Notes under the pieces: model-generated | What the model was told of the DNA's origin: nothing | Seen by the model: the letters and a program-made list of their open reading frames with translations, nothing else | Database searches by the model: none | Translations under genes and position numbers: made by a program | In this document: positions 34,908 to 44,493 of the stretch, piece after piece | How the letters are laid out: each line of letters begins with the position of its first letter | Position numbering within the stretch: the first letter of the stretch is position 1 | NCBI RefSeq assembly: GCF_900106515.1 | Contig: NZ_FNWF01000003.1 | Location: 682,001 to 746,000, forward strand | Direction: 5' to 3' | DNA length: 64,000 nucleotides | Source: Peptoniphilus lacydonensis | GTDB taxonomy: Bacteria > Bacillota > Clostridia > Tissierellales > Peptoniphilaceae

Positions 34908-36297
34908 CTTTTTTTCCTCTGCCTTTCAAAGATTTAATCACATCGCTTAACCTACCTTCAGACGAAAAAATTTTTTGGACTTTTGCTGCAATTTGGTGCA
35001 TTGAAAATAAAATAATTCTATCTCCTGACTCAAGTACAGTTTTTCCATTTGGAACTAGCATTTCTTTATTTCTAACTATTGCGATAATTAAAACTCCATC
35101 AGGCAAATTTAAATTCTCTATTTCTTTTCCACAAACTAAATGACTTGATTTTATAATTAATTCTATACATTCCACTTTCCCATTTAAAAGTAAATGAAGT
35201 GAAAGAGAACTCTTCCCTCTAATTTCTTTTAAAATTTCAGCAGCAGTTATATAAGATGTATTAAAAACTGCATCTATATCTAACCTGTCCAAAACTTTGT
35301 CATAATTTGTCCTAGAAATTTTTGCAACAGATTTATAAATTCCCGTCTGTTTTGCAACAAGGGACATAAGCAGATTTGCTTCATCAATTCCCGTTGCAGC
35401 TACAAAAGAATCATAAGTGTGTACCATTTCTTCTTGAAGTATTGCTATATCAGTTCCATCTCCATTTATTATGTTTGCATCTGGAACCATTTCTTTTAAT
35501 TGAAGACATCTCTCCCTATTTATTTCAACTATTGTCACTTCAATATTTTCTTTTAAAAGTAACATTGCAAGATAAAGACCAGTCTTGCCACCACCTAAAA
35601 TCATTGTGTTCCTAAGTGATTTAGTTCTATTTACCCCTGTGTGCTCTTTGTCAAAATTTTCAATACTTTCTGATTTCCCAGCGAAAATTATTACATCATT
35701 TTCTTCTAGTACTGTTCTACCGTTTGGAATTATTGCTTCTCCATTTCTTGAAATTGCAGAAATAAGGAGGTCATTTATTTTCTCAATATCCATTATTTTT
35801 TTCCCAATAAAATTAGGGTCATTTCCAATATTAAATTCAACTAGAGAAACTTTTCCTCCAGCAAATTCATCAGAATAAAGTTGATATCTTTTCATCAAAT
35901 ACTTTACAATTGATCTTGCCGTTGCATAATCTGGATTTATAATCTTATCTATCTCAAGTTCCTCAGAAATAAAATCTAAATGCTTTCTATACTCTGGATC
36001 TCTTACTCTTGCTATGGCAAATTTTGCTCCAAGCTTTTTAGAAATTGTACATAAAATTACATTGGCCTCATCATTTGTAGTCGTTGCAATTACATAATCA
36101 TAATTAGAAATCTCTAGTTCTTCCAATACACCAAAGTCAAGAGCATTTGCACAGATACTAAAAACATCTAGAGAATTTGAAATATTTTCAATTACATCTT
36201 CATTGTTGTCTACAACAGTTACCTCATAATTTTCATCTAATAGCGAAGCTGCAATTCTATGTCCTAACTTCCCGGCACCTACAACTAAAGCCTTCAT
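34897..36297 (-). CDS. trkA: TrkA-type potassium uptake regulatory subunit (first copy)
   Basis: The 466-residue protein again has two RCK halves. Here both nucleotide sites look complete: VGAGKLGHRIAASLL at residues 6-20 and LGGGKTGLYLAMLLL at about 234-248. It is the first gene of the trkA-trkH-trkA-ung operon. The two TrkA proteins clearly differ, so they may form a mixed gating ring or act under different conditions; this is inference. ATG follows GGAGGAAGAG. Confidence 0.93.
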   Translation of the reverse strand: MKALVVGAGKLGHRIAASLLDENYEVTVVDNNEDVIENISNSLDVFSICANALDFGVLEELEISNYDYVIATTTNDEANVILCTISKKLGAKFAIARVRDPEYRKHLDFISEELEIDKIINPDYATARSIVKYLMKRYQLYSDEFAGGKVSLVEFNIGNDPNFIGKKIMDIEKINDLLISAISRNGEAIIPNGRTVLEENDVIIFAGKSESIENFDKEHTGVNRTKSLRNTMILGGGKTGLYLAMLLLKENIEVTIVEINRERCLQLKEMVPDANIINGDGTDIAILQEEMVHTYDSFVAATGIDEANLLMSLVAKQTGIYKSVAKISRTNYDKVLDRLDIDAVFNTSYITAAEILKEIRGKSSLSLHLLLNGKVECIELIIKSSHLVCGKEIENLNLPDGVLIIAIVRNKEMLVPNGKTVLESGDRIILFSMHQIAAKVQKIFSSEGRLSDVIKSLKGRGKKDEL

Positions 36298-36306
36298 CTC
36301 TTCCTC

Positions 36307-37455
36307 CTAAAAAATTGAATTTAATTTTATTTCAAAATCGTAATCTTTATAAAGCGATTCTAATTTTTCTTCAAGCCCATCCTTTAGGGCATCTTTTTCT
36401 TCTGAAGTTACAATGCTATCAGCATTGTAATCAATATCTATATAAATTTTATTATCTTCAAGTACTATGTCGTGAAAAGAATAAATATTCAAACTCTTCC
36501 TTATAATTTTCTTTAAATCTTCTGAAACAGATTTAATAATTGCACTACTACTTCCTAGAGGATCAGCATGTATAACTAACTTTATCCCCAAAAGCCTAGA
36601 TACTTCTCTTTCAACTTTATCTACAATGTTGTGGGCTTCTTCTAGAGTTAGATTATAATCTAATGCAGCATCAATTAATACGATAATATTTTCTGGTCCA
36701 AAATCCGTCACCATAATATTGTGAACATTGGATATCCCTTCGTAATTAGAAACTTTAGATTTAATTTCATGTTTTGTTTCTTCAGATAAACCTCTTCCTA
36801 ATATTATAGAAATAGTTTCGTAAATAAGTGACAGTGCTGTGTAAAGTATAAATAATGCAACTAATGCCCCAACATATCCATCTAAAATCTTTTCTGTAAA
36901 TTTTTCAATTATTATAGAAATAATTACCACAAGAGTTATCAAAGTATCACTAAGAGAATCCTTCTCTTGTGCTTTAATTGTCACAGAATCAATAGCATCT
37001 GCTATATGAGAATATAAAGACGCTTGCCAAAATTTAACAATAACTGAGATAATTAAAATTACAATTGTGTACTTTGGATAAAAAATCTTTTCAGGATGGA
37101 TAATTCTAGAAACAGAACTTCTTAAAAATTGAAATCCAACAGAAAGAACAATACCACTAACAACCAGAGAAATCAAATATTCAAGTCGTCCATGACCATA
37201 GGGATGATTCTTATCTTTTGGCTTAGATGCAAGTTTTATTCCAAAAATAGAAATTATTGAGCTAACACAATCTGTTATATTGTTTACAGCATCTGATAAA
37301 ATAGAAATTGAGCCTGTAAAAATATATAAGATTATTTTCAATAAAGCCACTAAAATATTTGAAATTAATCCAAGAAAAGAAGTTTCCTTGGATATTTTTA
37401 CTCTATCATAGCCATAGCTATTTTGACCTCTTTTTAAAATGAGTTTCCAAAACAT
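36307..37455 (-). CDS. Cation diffusion facilitator family transporter
   Basis: The 382-residue protein has six hydrophobic helices in the first 210 residues and a cytosolic ferredoxin-like C-terminal domain. The metal-site residues are visible in SDAVNNITDCV (helix II) and HIADAIDSVT (helix V), and the family's HPYGHGRLEY loop is intact. Members export zinc, manganese, iron or cobalt; the D-N/D and H-D pattern here resembles manganese/iron-type members more than zinc-type, though this is a weak guide. It precedes the trk operon on the same strand. Confidence 0.9.
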   Translation of the reverse strand: MFWKLILKRGQNSYGYDRVKISKETSFLGLISNILVALLKIILYIFTGSISILSDAVNNITDCVSSIISIFGIKLASKPKDKNHPYGHGRLEYLISLVVSGIVLSVGFQFLRSSVSRIIHPEKIFYPKYTIVILIISVIVKFWQASLYSHIADAIDSVTIKAQEKDSLSDTLITLVVIISIIIEKFTEKILDGYVGALVALFILYTALSLIYETISIILGRGLSEETKHEIKSKVSNYEGISNVHNIMVTDFGPENIIVLIDAALDYNLTLEEAHNIVDKVEREVSRLLGIKLVIHADPLGSSSAIIKSVSEDLKKIIRKSLNIYSFHDIVLEDNKIYIDIDYNADSIVTSEEKDALKDGLEEKLESLYKDYDFEIKLNSIF

Positions 37456-37631
37456 TTATATCTCCATAAAATAAAAAATTAAAAACAACTTGAAAATAGC
37501 AATAAATACTCTAATTATAAACATTATAGCACTAGAATATTTTTTATTAAAGACAAAGAAAATATGCTACTCAAAACTCACAAATTAATATATTATTATT
37601 CTCTTAGTTTATTATTGTCTTTTTATAAAAA

Positions 37632-37656
37632 TAATAAAAGGCGAGTTTCCTCGCCA
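37632..37656 (-). terminator. Terminator after the DJ-1 gene
   Basis: GGCGAG-GAAA-CTCGCC hairpin followed by TTTTATTATTTTT on the minus strand. Confidence 0.85.
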
Positions 37657-37683
37657 AAGTAATTTTAATTTAAAGTATAAAGT

Positions 37684-38250
37684 TTAAATAAATTTTTTAA
37701 GTTCTGGAAGAAGTAATCCTTCTGCTACTTCTTTTGCCTTCTCTTTTGAATCTAATATTTCTACAACTTTTATTCCAAGTAGCATCGCAAGTGCTGGCCC
37801 CATTGCTGTCACTATATTTTCATCTTCCACTACTGCTTCATCCAATGGATTTTTTACCTTTAAGCTTTCTTCTACTCCTGGATAACAGGTAAATTTATTC
37901 TCTTTCAAAAGATTTGCTGCATCTAAAACCTGTGGTCCTGCACAAATTGCAATTATTTTTTTCTCTTCATCATTAAATAAATTTGCACACTCAACTACTT
38001 TTTTATCTTTTTTCAAATTTGTAGCTCCCGGTTGTCCTCCAGGTATATACATTGCCTTGTAATCTTCTATATTTATTTCATCAAAATTTTTATCAGAAAT
38101 TACTTTTACATCATGTGTTCCTCTTACTTCGTATCTGTCAGTAATAGAAACTGTGTCAACTTTTAGTCCAGCACGTCTACAAATATCTACAACAGTTAGC
38201 GCTTCAATTTCTTCAAAACCATCTGCTAAAAATACTAATAAATCTTTCAT
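37684..38250 (-). CDS. DJ-1/PfpI family protein
   Basis: The 188-residue protein has the DJ-1 fold marks: LADGFEEIEALTVVD with the conserved Glu near residue 15, the nucleophile Cys in AICAGPQVL near residue 101, and YIPGGQPGA. It resembles YajL/DJ-1 proteins, implicated in repair of damaged thiols or glycated groups. The true substrate is unclear. It lies 19 bases after proC. Confidence 0.9.
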   Translation of the reverse strand: MKDLLVFLADGFEEIEALTVVDICRRAGLKVDTVSITDRYEVRGTHDVKVISDKNFDEINIEDYKAMYIPGGQPGATNLKKDKKVVECANLFNDEEKKIIAICAGPQVLDAANLLKENKFTCYPGVEESLKVKNPLDEAVVEDENIVTAMGPALAMLLGIKVVEILDSKEKAKEVAEGLLLPELKKFI

Positions 38251-38269
38251 AATATCCTCCTAAGAAAAA

Positions 38270-39034
38270 TTATTTTTCCATTATAGAATCAATTGCATTT
38301 ATTATACTTGATCTAAAACCATCTTTCTCTAAACTTTTTAAGCCCTTAATAGTTGTGCCAGCAGGTGTTGTAACTTGGTCTTTTAACACTCCTGGGTGAA
38401 GTTCACTATCTCTTACTAATTTTGCAGATCCCAATACAGCTTGCGATATACATTTATAAGCTACATCCCTTTTCATTCCATGTGAAACTGCAGCATCTGC
38501 TGCTGCTTCTATAAACATATAAACATAGGCAGGCATACAACCACACACTGCTTCGTGAATTTTTATATTTTTTTCTTCAACAATTTCTGTTTCCCCAAAG
38601 GAAGAAAGAATTTCTCTAATTTCTTCTAATTCTTCACGAGATATATTTTCCCCTGGACAAATTCCAGTCATAGAATTTAAAATCTTTGCAGGTGTATTTG
38701 GCATTGCCATAAGTAATTTTTTCCCAGGAAGCTTTTCTTCCAATTTTTTTAAATCATAACTTGATGTAACCGAAATTATAATCTGATCTGTAATATCTTT
38801 TTTTATTTTTTCCAAAACTTCATCATATACAAAAGGTTTTACAGTTAAAATTATTGCATCAGAATTTTTTACAACTTCATTTTCCGAATCTACAATCTTA
38901 GCATTTTTAAAATCTTTAAAAGTCTCTTTTTTTTCTTCATCTCTATCGTATAAAAAAGTTTCTATTTCATTATTTAAAAGCCCGCTTGCCATGGCAGATC
39001 CCATATTCCCAAGTCCAATTATTCCCATTTTCAT
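38270..39034 (-). CDS. proC: Pyrroline-5-carboxylate reductase
   Basis: The 254-residue enzyme makes proline from pyrroline-5-carboxylate with NAD(P)H. The dinucleotide site is GIIGLGNMGSAMASGLL at the N-terminus, and the C-terminal signature TTPAGTTIKGLKSLEK is intact. ATG at 39034 follows AAAGGAG with eight bases; GTG three codons earlier would sit in the ribosome site. The next gene, DJ-1, is probably in the same transcript. Confidence 0.95.
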   Translation of the reverse strand: MKMGIIGLGNMGSAMASGLLNNEIETFLYDRDEEKKETFKDFKNAKIVDSENEVVKNSDAIILTVKPFVYDEVLEKIKKDITDQIIISVTSSYDLKKLEEKLPGKKLLMAMPNTPAKILNSMTGICPGENISREELEEIREILSSFGETEIVEEKNIKIHEAVCGCMPAYVYMFIEAAADAAVSHGMKRDVAYKCISQAVLGSAKLVRDSELHPGVLKDQVTTPAGTTIKGLKSLEKDGFRSSIINAIDSIMEK

Positions 39035-39112
39035 CGCAATCACTCCTTTTCTTAATTATACACGAATTTATATAAATTTTCATTTATGTGCTATAATTAA
39101 TTAGGTGATTTA

Positions 39113-39673
39113 ATGAAAAAAATTTCTTTGTCAAAATTATTTTTGACATTTTTTAAAATTAACGCAATAACTTTTGGCGGTGGCTATACAATTGTTCCTG
39201 TAATAAAGGACATTTTTGTATCAGATTATAAATTAATTGAAGAAGACGAAATGATGGATATAGTTGCCATCTCTCAAGGTGGTCCTGGTGCAATGGCGAT
39301 ATCTTGTTCCGTTTTGACAGGATATTATTTGAGAGGACCTATTGGTGCTGTAACTTGTCTTATAGCATCATCTTTACCCTGTTTAATAATCTTATCTGTG
39401 ATTTCAAATTTTTATCAAGAATTTAAATCTAATTTTTTTATAAACGCAGCCCTAGAAGGTATTAGCGGAATAATTTCAGCTGTTTTATTTATAACTGTTT
39501 TTAGAATGGGAAAATCTTCCTACCAAAAAAATCCACGTTTCACTATTTTTATGTTAGTTTTAGTATTCTTAGTTGGATTTTTTACAGATATAAACACAGG
39601 ATTAATTATTTTATTCTGTGCAGTTGCAGGTATTTCTTATTTTAGCGTAATGGAGAGATATAAAAATGTTTAA
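39113..39673 (+). CDS. Chromate transporter family protein, first half-size subunit
   Basis: The 186-residue membrane protein has the CHR domain start FFKINAITFGGGYTIVPVI and the QGGPGAMAIS motif. Full-size ChrA has two such halves in one chain; here two half-size proteins are encoded by overlapping genes. In many anaerobes these pairs are not tied to chromate resistance, and the solute is unknown. Start ATG follows TTAGGTGATTTA. It is divergent from proC. Confidence 0.9.
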   Translation: MKKISLSKLFLTFFKINAITFGGGYTIVPVIKDIFVSDYKLIEEDEMMDIVAISQGGPGAMAISCSVLTGYYLRGPIGAVTCLIASSLPCLIILSVISNFYQEFKSNFFINAALEGISGIISAVLFITVFRMGKSSYQKNPRFTIFMLVLVFLVGFFTDINTGLIILFCAVAGISYFSVMERYKNV

Positions 39674-40223
39674 TTTATTTTTAATATTTTTTAAAATCGG
39701 ATGCTTGGCATTTGGCGGTGGATATGCAGTAATTCCTCTAATATCAAAATATGTTGTAGAGCAAAACGCCTGGATCACAACTAGGGAATTTATAGATTTA
39801 ATTTCAATTTCACAAATGACACCAGGACCAATTGCAATTAATTCTGCAACCTTTGTAGGTCAAAATGTATATGGAATAATTGGCTCTATTGTTGCCACAA
39901 TGGGTCTTATCCTTCCACAATTTGTTTTGATGATGGTACTTGGATATTATTTATTTAGTAAAAATAAAAAGTTTAAAATTATGGACTATTCTCTTCTCGG
40001 CATAAAAGCTGGAGTTGTGTCACTTATTTTTATAACAACATTAAAGCTATTTAAGTCATCAGTATTTCCGGAAGGATTTCAAATTGACGGTATGAGTCTA
40101 TCTGCACTTATTTCTTTTATAATTGGCTTTACTTTATATACAAAAAAAATAGACCTATTCAAATTAATAGGTCTAGGTGCTGCTATTGGAATAGCAACAA
40201 AATATATTTTAAATCTTATTTAA
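39666..40223 (+). CDS. Chromate transporter family protein, second half-size subunit
   Basis: The 185-residue partner repeats the CHR pattern: FFKIGCLAFGGGYAVIPLI and SQMTPGPIAINSATFVG. Overlap of eight bases with the first subunit indicates coupled translation. The pair should form one membrane carrier. Confidence 0.9.
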   Translation: MFNLFLIFFKIGCLAFGGGYAVIPLISKYVVEQNAWITTREFIDLISISQMTPGPIAINSATFVGQNVYGIIGSIVATMGLILPQFVLMMVLGYYLFSKNKKFKIMDYSLLGIKAGVVSLIFITTLKLFKSSVFPEGFQIDGMSLSALISFIIGFTLYTKKIDLFKLIGLGAAIGIATKYILNLI

Positions 40224-40248
40224 AGAGCTTCTGCTCTTTTTTGTTTTT
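40222..40248 (+). terminator. Terminator after the chromate-type transporter
   Basis: AAAGAGC-TTCT-GCTCTTT hairpin followed by a T run. Confidence 0.85.
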
Positions 40249-40275
40249 CATTTAGTAAGTTTCCTCTATTAATAT

Positions 40276-41214
40276 CTAATATCCTTTGTCAAAGTCCACT
40301 ATATTTTTAAAATCTCCATCATATTTTAATGCTTTTAAATTGTGATAAGCTGCATCAAACTGCCTCTTTTCTATATCTTCGCAAGAAAATGACATATGGG
40401 GATAAATATACACATTTGACATTTCCCAGAGAGGCGAATCTCCACTCAATGGTTCTTCTTCAAAAACATCTAGTGCAGCTCCCTTTACTTTTCCACATTT
40501 AATAGCATCTATTAGTGCACTTTCATCAATTGTGGCACCTCTTGAAATATTTACTATTACAACTCCATCTTTTAATTTTTCAAAACGATCCCTATTTAAA
40601 ATATGACGAGTTTTTTCCGTTTCTGGAAGACACATTATAATATAATCCATCTGATCTATAATTTTATCAAGCTCTTCTATGGAATATACATTATCAAAAG
40701 GCTCTACCTTTCTTCCACTAGTATTAAATCCATTTAATTCCATATCAAAACCTTTAAGTCTTTTTGCCCCCGCAACGGCAATTGTTCCAGTCCCCATAAA
40801 CAATGTTTTCTTATTATATAGATTAAATGAAAAATTTCTCTTTTCCCAAATCTTTTTGTCTTGGTTTTCTATATTTTTTCTGTCATCTTTTTCCACTTGT
40901 AAAAGCCCATAGACAATCCACTCAGAGATGGGATCGTCATAAGCCCCTTTATTATTTGATAAAATTATTCCCTTTTTCTCAATATAATCTAAATCCATAA
41001 AGTCAATTCCAACAGAAGTCAAAAATATATATTTCAAATTTTTATGATTTTTGTAATTTAATTTATCTAAAAAACTCGCTCCAATTAAAATATCTTCACC
41101 ATAATCTTCTCTTTTATTTGGATTTTTCCCATCAAAGGAAACTACTTCATATCCCAATTTTTCTATCACTTTTCCATATTCTTTTTCAAGATAAGTATCA
41201 AGCAAAACCTTCAT
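40276..41214 (-). CDS. D-2-hydroxyacid dehydrogenase family protein
   Basis: The 312-residue NAD(P)-dependent dehydrogenase has MGTGTIAVAGAKRL for the cofactor and the three catalytic residues in NISRGATIDE (Arg), DVFEEEPL (Glu) and IYPHMSF (His). It lies in the phosphoglycerate/D-lactate dehydrogenase superfamily; the exact 2-oxoacid cannot be named. It starts directly after the stop of the hydrolase gene. Confidence 0.88.
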   Translation of the reverse strand: MKVLLDTYLEKEYGKVIEKLGYEVVSFDGKNPNKREDYGEDILIGASFLDKLNYKNHKNLKYIFLTSVGIDFMDLDYIEKKGIILSNNKGAYDDPISEWIVYGLLQVEKDDRKNIENQDKKIWEKRNFSFNLYNKKTLFMGTGTIAVAGAKRLKGFDMELNGFNTSGRKVEPFDNVYSIEELDKIIDQMDYIIMCLPETEKTRHILNRDRFEKLKDGVVIVNISRGATIDESALIDAIKCGKVKGAALDVFEEEPLSGDSPLWEMSNVYIYPHMSFSCEDIEKRQFDAAYHNLKALKYDGDFKNIVDFDKGY

Positions 41215-42117
41215 TTATTCCTCCGCAAATTTTTTTATAGTTTCTAAAACCTCGTCAAATTTATCTGTCATGACCGAATGGCCACAATCGTCTAATTTTT
41301 TAAAAGATGCACCTATCTTTTGTGCCAAAAATTTTCCATCCATATAAGAAATAACTTTATCATCATAACCGTGAAGCACAATGCTATTTATTTTTAAATT
41401 ATTTCCAAAATATTCATAATTTCTTAGAATAGATGCTATATCCTCTAAATTCTTCTGTTTTGACGCCGCTAAAACATTCCTGTCAAATTCTTTTTTATCT
41501 GGAAGATTGACATTATATATAAAGGTTTCAAAAAGTATTTTTATAATATCAATTGTAGACTTTTTATTATTAATACCCATACTTTTAAAACCTTCTTCAA
41601 TTAAACTAAGGTTAAAATGCATAAAATTATTTAAAATTTCTAAATTCTTCTCAGGATTTAAAAAGTCAAAGTCTGAAAGATACTCTTGAAAATTATTAGT
41701 AAGAATGTCAGCTCCATTGGTATTAAAAGGTGAATATCCCACTGGTGCTAGAAAAATTTCATTTTTAATTCTTTTTTTTATTAAATCATCCCTTGAAATT
41801 TCAAGAGCAATTCCTGAGCCAAAGGACCAAGATACTAAAGTGAAATTATTTAAATCAAGGTCTAAAATAAACTTCTTTAGATCACTTACTAGATCATAAA
41901 TTGACTGCACTTTATTATTGTAAGAACTTTCTCCAAATCCTCTCATATCAAGTGCATAAACCTCAAATCCATCTAAACTTTCTATTAAATTTATGAAACA
42001 AGAAGATGAAGACATATTTCCGTGGACAAATAAAATTTTTTCATCTGTTTTTTCTCCACCACAGAGATAAAAAATTGACTCGCCATTTATATTTATATAA
42101 TTTTTCTTTAATTTCAT
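41215..42117 (-). CDS. Alpha/beta hydrolase
   Basis: The 300-residue protein has the fold's oxyanion start FVHGNMSSSSC, nucleophile elbow SWSFGSG, an acid in HGYDDKVI, and catalytic His in DCGHSVMT. Substrate is not identifiable. A cap domain of helices lies between about residues 130 and 220. It is first in a two-gene unit with the dehydrogenase. Confidence 0.85.
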   Translation of the reverse strand: MKLKKNYININGESIFYLCGGEKTDEKILFVHGNMSSSSCFINLIESLDGFEVYALDMRGFGESSYNNKVQSIYDLVSDLKKFILDLDLNNFTLVSWSFGSGIALEISRDDLIKKRIKNEIFLAPVGYSPFNTNGADILTNNFQEYLSDFDFLNPEKNLEILNNFMHFNLSLIEEGFKSMGINNKKSTIDIIKILFETFIYNVNLPDKKEFDRNVLAASKQKNLEDIASILRNYEYFGNNLKINSIVLHGYDDKVISYMDGKFLAQKIGASFKKLDDCGHSVMTDKFDEVLETIKKFAEE

Positions 42118-42252
42118 CTTTTGCCCCCTAAAATAAGTTACATATTATTATATTTAAATTATATTCTAAAACTATAATTTAGTAAATAGCATTAATATTG
42201 TAAAAATTATTTAGGTATACTATAATTAATCTATAAATCGAAAGGAGTCTTT

Positions 42253-43818
42253 ATGAGTTTTTTTAGAACTTTGCCAACTAAACTTAGTTTTAATACAAAA
42301 GAAAAAATTCAAATTGCAAATGCAGAACTCACCAGTGGAGATTTTGCCATTGCAATAGATATATTAAATGCTACAGACTCTTATGTAACAAATATTGAAT
42401 TTGCCGTTAAATTTAAATCAATAGAAAAATCTTACTTATTTAATGGCAGTGAATTTTATTTTTCACAAAATGTAGAAATAGAACCCTACACAAGATATTA
42501 TCTAGATCCATTCTTATTAGACGAAAGATTTTTTGATGCAAGGGCTATAGATATTTACATCACAAAATACGCCTCTGACGGAAAAATTCACAACATAACA
42601 GAAAAAAACAGTGAGATGAATCTTCCTGTAATTCCTGAAAGGAAACGCACACAAATAAAAGAAACACTTGGAGATGGTATAAAAACCTATGGTGAAAATC
42701 ATATTGACTTCTGGCGTTGCACTTGTGGTTTCATAAACGAAAAGGAATCTAAGGAGTGTAACTTTTGTGGCAGAAATAAAAACTTTGTCCTAAACAATCT
42801 AACAGAGCCTCTGATAAATTCTAAAATCTTAAATGTAATAGAGCACACAAAATCATCTTCTGATATAAACTTAAAAACTTTAGAAACACATTTAACTCAA
42901 ACTAATTTATCTAAAATTGCTCCCAACACTGAAAATCTTAAAATCGACAGAACTAATGAAATAAGTCAAAAAAACACTAAAAGTTTCCCCATAAAAAAGC
43001 TTCTCTTTTCTTTAATACTAATTGTTTTTTTGTCCTTTGTTTTTTTATTTGTATTTAATATAACTACAAAAAATAGAAATGAAAGTAAAATTGAAGATGC
43101 AAGAAACCTTGTATTAAGTGGCAATTATAAATCCGCTCTTGCAATTTATAAAGATGCTACAAAAGAAAAATTCAATCCAGAAGTTTCAAGTGAAATGGAA
43201 AATTTAAAAAAATTAATTAAATCAGATGAATATTTTCAAAAGGGAATTTCTCTTTACAATAATAAAAATTATATTGATGCAGCTTACAATTTTAAAAAAG
43301 TAATACAAGAAGACGAAAAAAATTATACAAATGCTCAAGACAAACTTTTGTCTATAGAAAATATTATTTTATCTGATGCGAGAATTGCTGTGAAAGATGG
43401 CAATGTTAGTAAAGGGATAGATCTACTTGATAATTATATTGAAGTTGTGCCAGAGTCTGCAAAAGCCATTAATTTAAGAAAAGAAATTGAAAATAATATG
43501 GCTTTTGACATAAATCAAGTTAACAATCAAAAAGAAAACTTTGAAAAGGAAACTGATTACAAAGATGCAGCTGCCACTGCCAAAAAAGCAAGTGAACTAT
43601 TGCACACTTACAAAAATGTGGCAACAGAAAAAGCAAACTTGAGAGAAGAACCTAGCGTAGATTCTGCAATTATTAAAATTTTAGACAAAAATACTGAACT
43701 ATATATATTAGATACAAAAATCGAACAGGGCGAAAGAATTTGGTGCAATGTCGAAGTTAAAAGTGAAATATCTGGCGAAAATATAAAAGGTTGGATATCT
43801 GATAAAACTTTAAATTAA
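42253..43818 (+). CDS. Zinc-ribbon, single-TM, TPR and SH3 domain protein
   Basis: The 521-residue protein has an unusual order of parts. Residues 1-125 form a beta-rich domain of unknown type. A zinc ribbon follows (Cys156, Cys158, Cys169, Cys172; WRCTCGF and CNFCG). A linker leads to one membrane helix (about 250-270). The outer part has TPR-like helical repeats (about 280-410, for example AQDKL and YIDAAYNFKKV) and ends in a bacterial SH3 domain (about 452-521, KANLREEPSVDSAIIKIL, GWISDKTL). The topology suggests cytosolic sensing joined to cell-wall binding. No enzyme motif was seen. ATG follows GAAAGGAGTCTTT. It stands alone before the sigma-factor operon. Confidence 0.75.
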   Translation: MSFFRTLPTKLSFNTKEKIQIANAELTSGDFAIAIDILNATDSYVTNIEFAVKFKSIEKSYLFNGSEFYFSQNVEIEPYTRYYLDPFLLDERFFDARAIDIYITKYASDGKIHNITEKNSEMNLPVIPERKRTQIKETLGDGIKTYGENHIDFWRCTCGFINEKESKECNFCGRNKNFVLNNLTEPLINSKILNVIEHTKSSSDINLKTLETHLTQTNLSKIAPNTENLKIDRTNEISQKNTKSFPIKKLLFSLILIVFLSFVFLFVFNITTKNRNESKIEDARNLVLSGNYKSALAIYKDATKEKFNPEVSSEMENLKKLIKSDEYFQKGISLYNNKNYIDAAYNFKKVIQEDEKNYTNAQDKLLSIENIILSDARIAVKDGNVSKGIDLLDNYIEVVPESAKAINLRKEIENNMAFDINQVNNQKENFEKETDYKDAAATAKKASELLHTYKNVATEKANLREEPSVDSAIIKILDKNTELYILDTKIEQGERIWCNVEVKSEISGENIKGWISDKTLN

Positions 43819-43827
43819 AATTTTTAA

Positions 43828-43851
43828 AATCTCCTCTAAGGAGGTTTTTTT
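43828..43851 (+). terminator. Terminator after the zinc-ribbon/SH3 gene
   Basis: CTCCT-CTA-AGGAG hairpin followed by seven T. Confidence 0.8.
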
Positions 43852-43864
43852 ATTTTCTCAATAA

Positions 43865-43896
43865 TGAACCTTTTTACGCTTACAAAAGTCTTATAA
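43865..43896 (+). promoter_or_regulatory. Probable ECF-type promoter of the sigma/anti-sigma operon
   Basis: TGAACC (43865-43870) and GTCTTATAA (43888-43896) are 17 bases apart. This looks like an ECF promoter (AAC in -35, GTC in -10) and not a SigA site, so the sigma factor may activate its own gene. Confidence 0.5.
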
Positions 43897-43923
43897 GTAG
43901 ATGCATCGTGAAAGGAGGAGTAC

Positions 43924-44493
43924 ATGGCCCAAGTAATTACAGATAATTTTTTTGAAAACTTAAAAGCCGGCGATAAAGATTCCTTTGATCTTCTCTATGA
44001 AGAATACCACCTTATGCTATATAGGAGTGCATTTCTCATACTGGGAAATAAAGAAGATGCGGAAGATGTTCTTCAAGAAACCTTCCTTTCTATTTACAAA
44101 AATATAAATAACTTGTCAAGCAAAGAAAAACTAAGACCTTGGATTTTTACAATACTAAAAAATTCTTGCTACACTAGATATAAAAAAAGAAAAAAAGAAT
44201 TCCCAGATGAATTTATTTTAAATAAAGTAGATTTAGACATAGATTCAAAGGGCGAGGACGAATTTGCAACAAGAAACGAAATTGAGGAAGCTTTATTAAA
44301 ACTCAAGCCAAAGGAAAGAGAAGTTATTGTTCTCTTTTATTATGACGACTTATCTATTGAAGAAATAGCAAAAGTTTTAAGAACATTTAAGGGTACTGTC
44401 AAATCAAGACTTTTTAGAGCTCGAAATAACTTAAAAAAAGAACTAATAAAAATAGACCAAAATTACAGTGAGAAGGAGAGTATTTATGAATAA
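43924..44493 (+). CDS. ECF-type RNA polymerase sigma factor
   Basis: The 189-residue protein has region 2 (about 18-85, with EDAEDVLQETFLSIYKNI) and region 4 (about 118-170, LKPKEREVIVLFYYDDLSIEEIA and GTVKSRLFRARNNLKKEL). It directs RNA polymerase to a small regulon, usually stress or envelope genes. The next gene overlaps by eight bases and is likely its anti-sigma factor. ATG follows AAAGGAGGAGTAC. Confidence 0.93.
   Translation: MAQVITDNFFENLKAGDKDSFDLLYEEYHLMLYRSAFLILGNKEDAEDVLQETFLSIYKNINNLSSKEKLRPWIFTILKNSCYTRYKKRKKEFPDEFILNKVDLDIDSKGEDEFATRNEIEEALLKLKPKEREVIVLFYYDDLSIEEIAKVLRTFKGTVKSRLFRARNNLKKELIKIDQNYSEKESIYE

Noticed and set aside
39113-40223. Frameshifted full-size chromate transporter
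   Set aside because: The two overlapping halves each have the complete half-domain pattern and own start, as in known two-gene systems, so this is not a broken gene.
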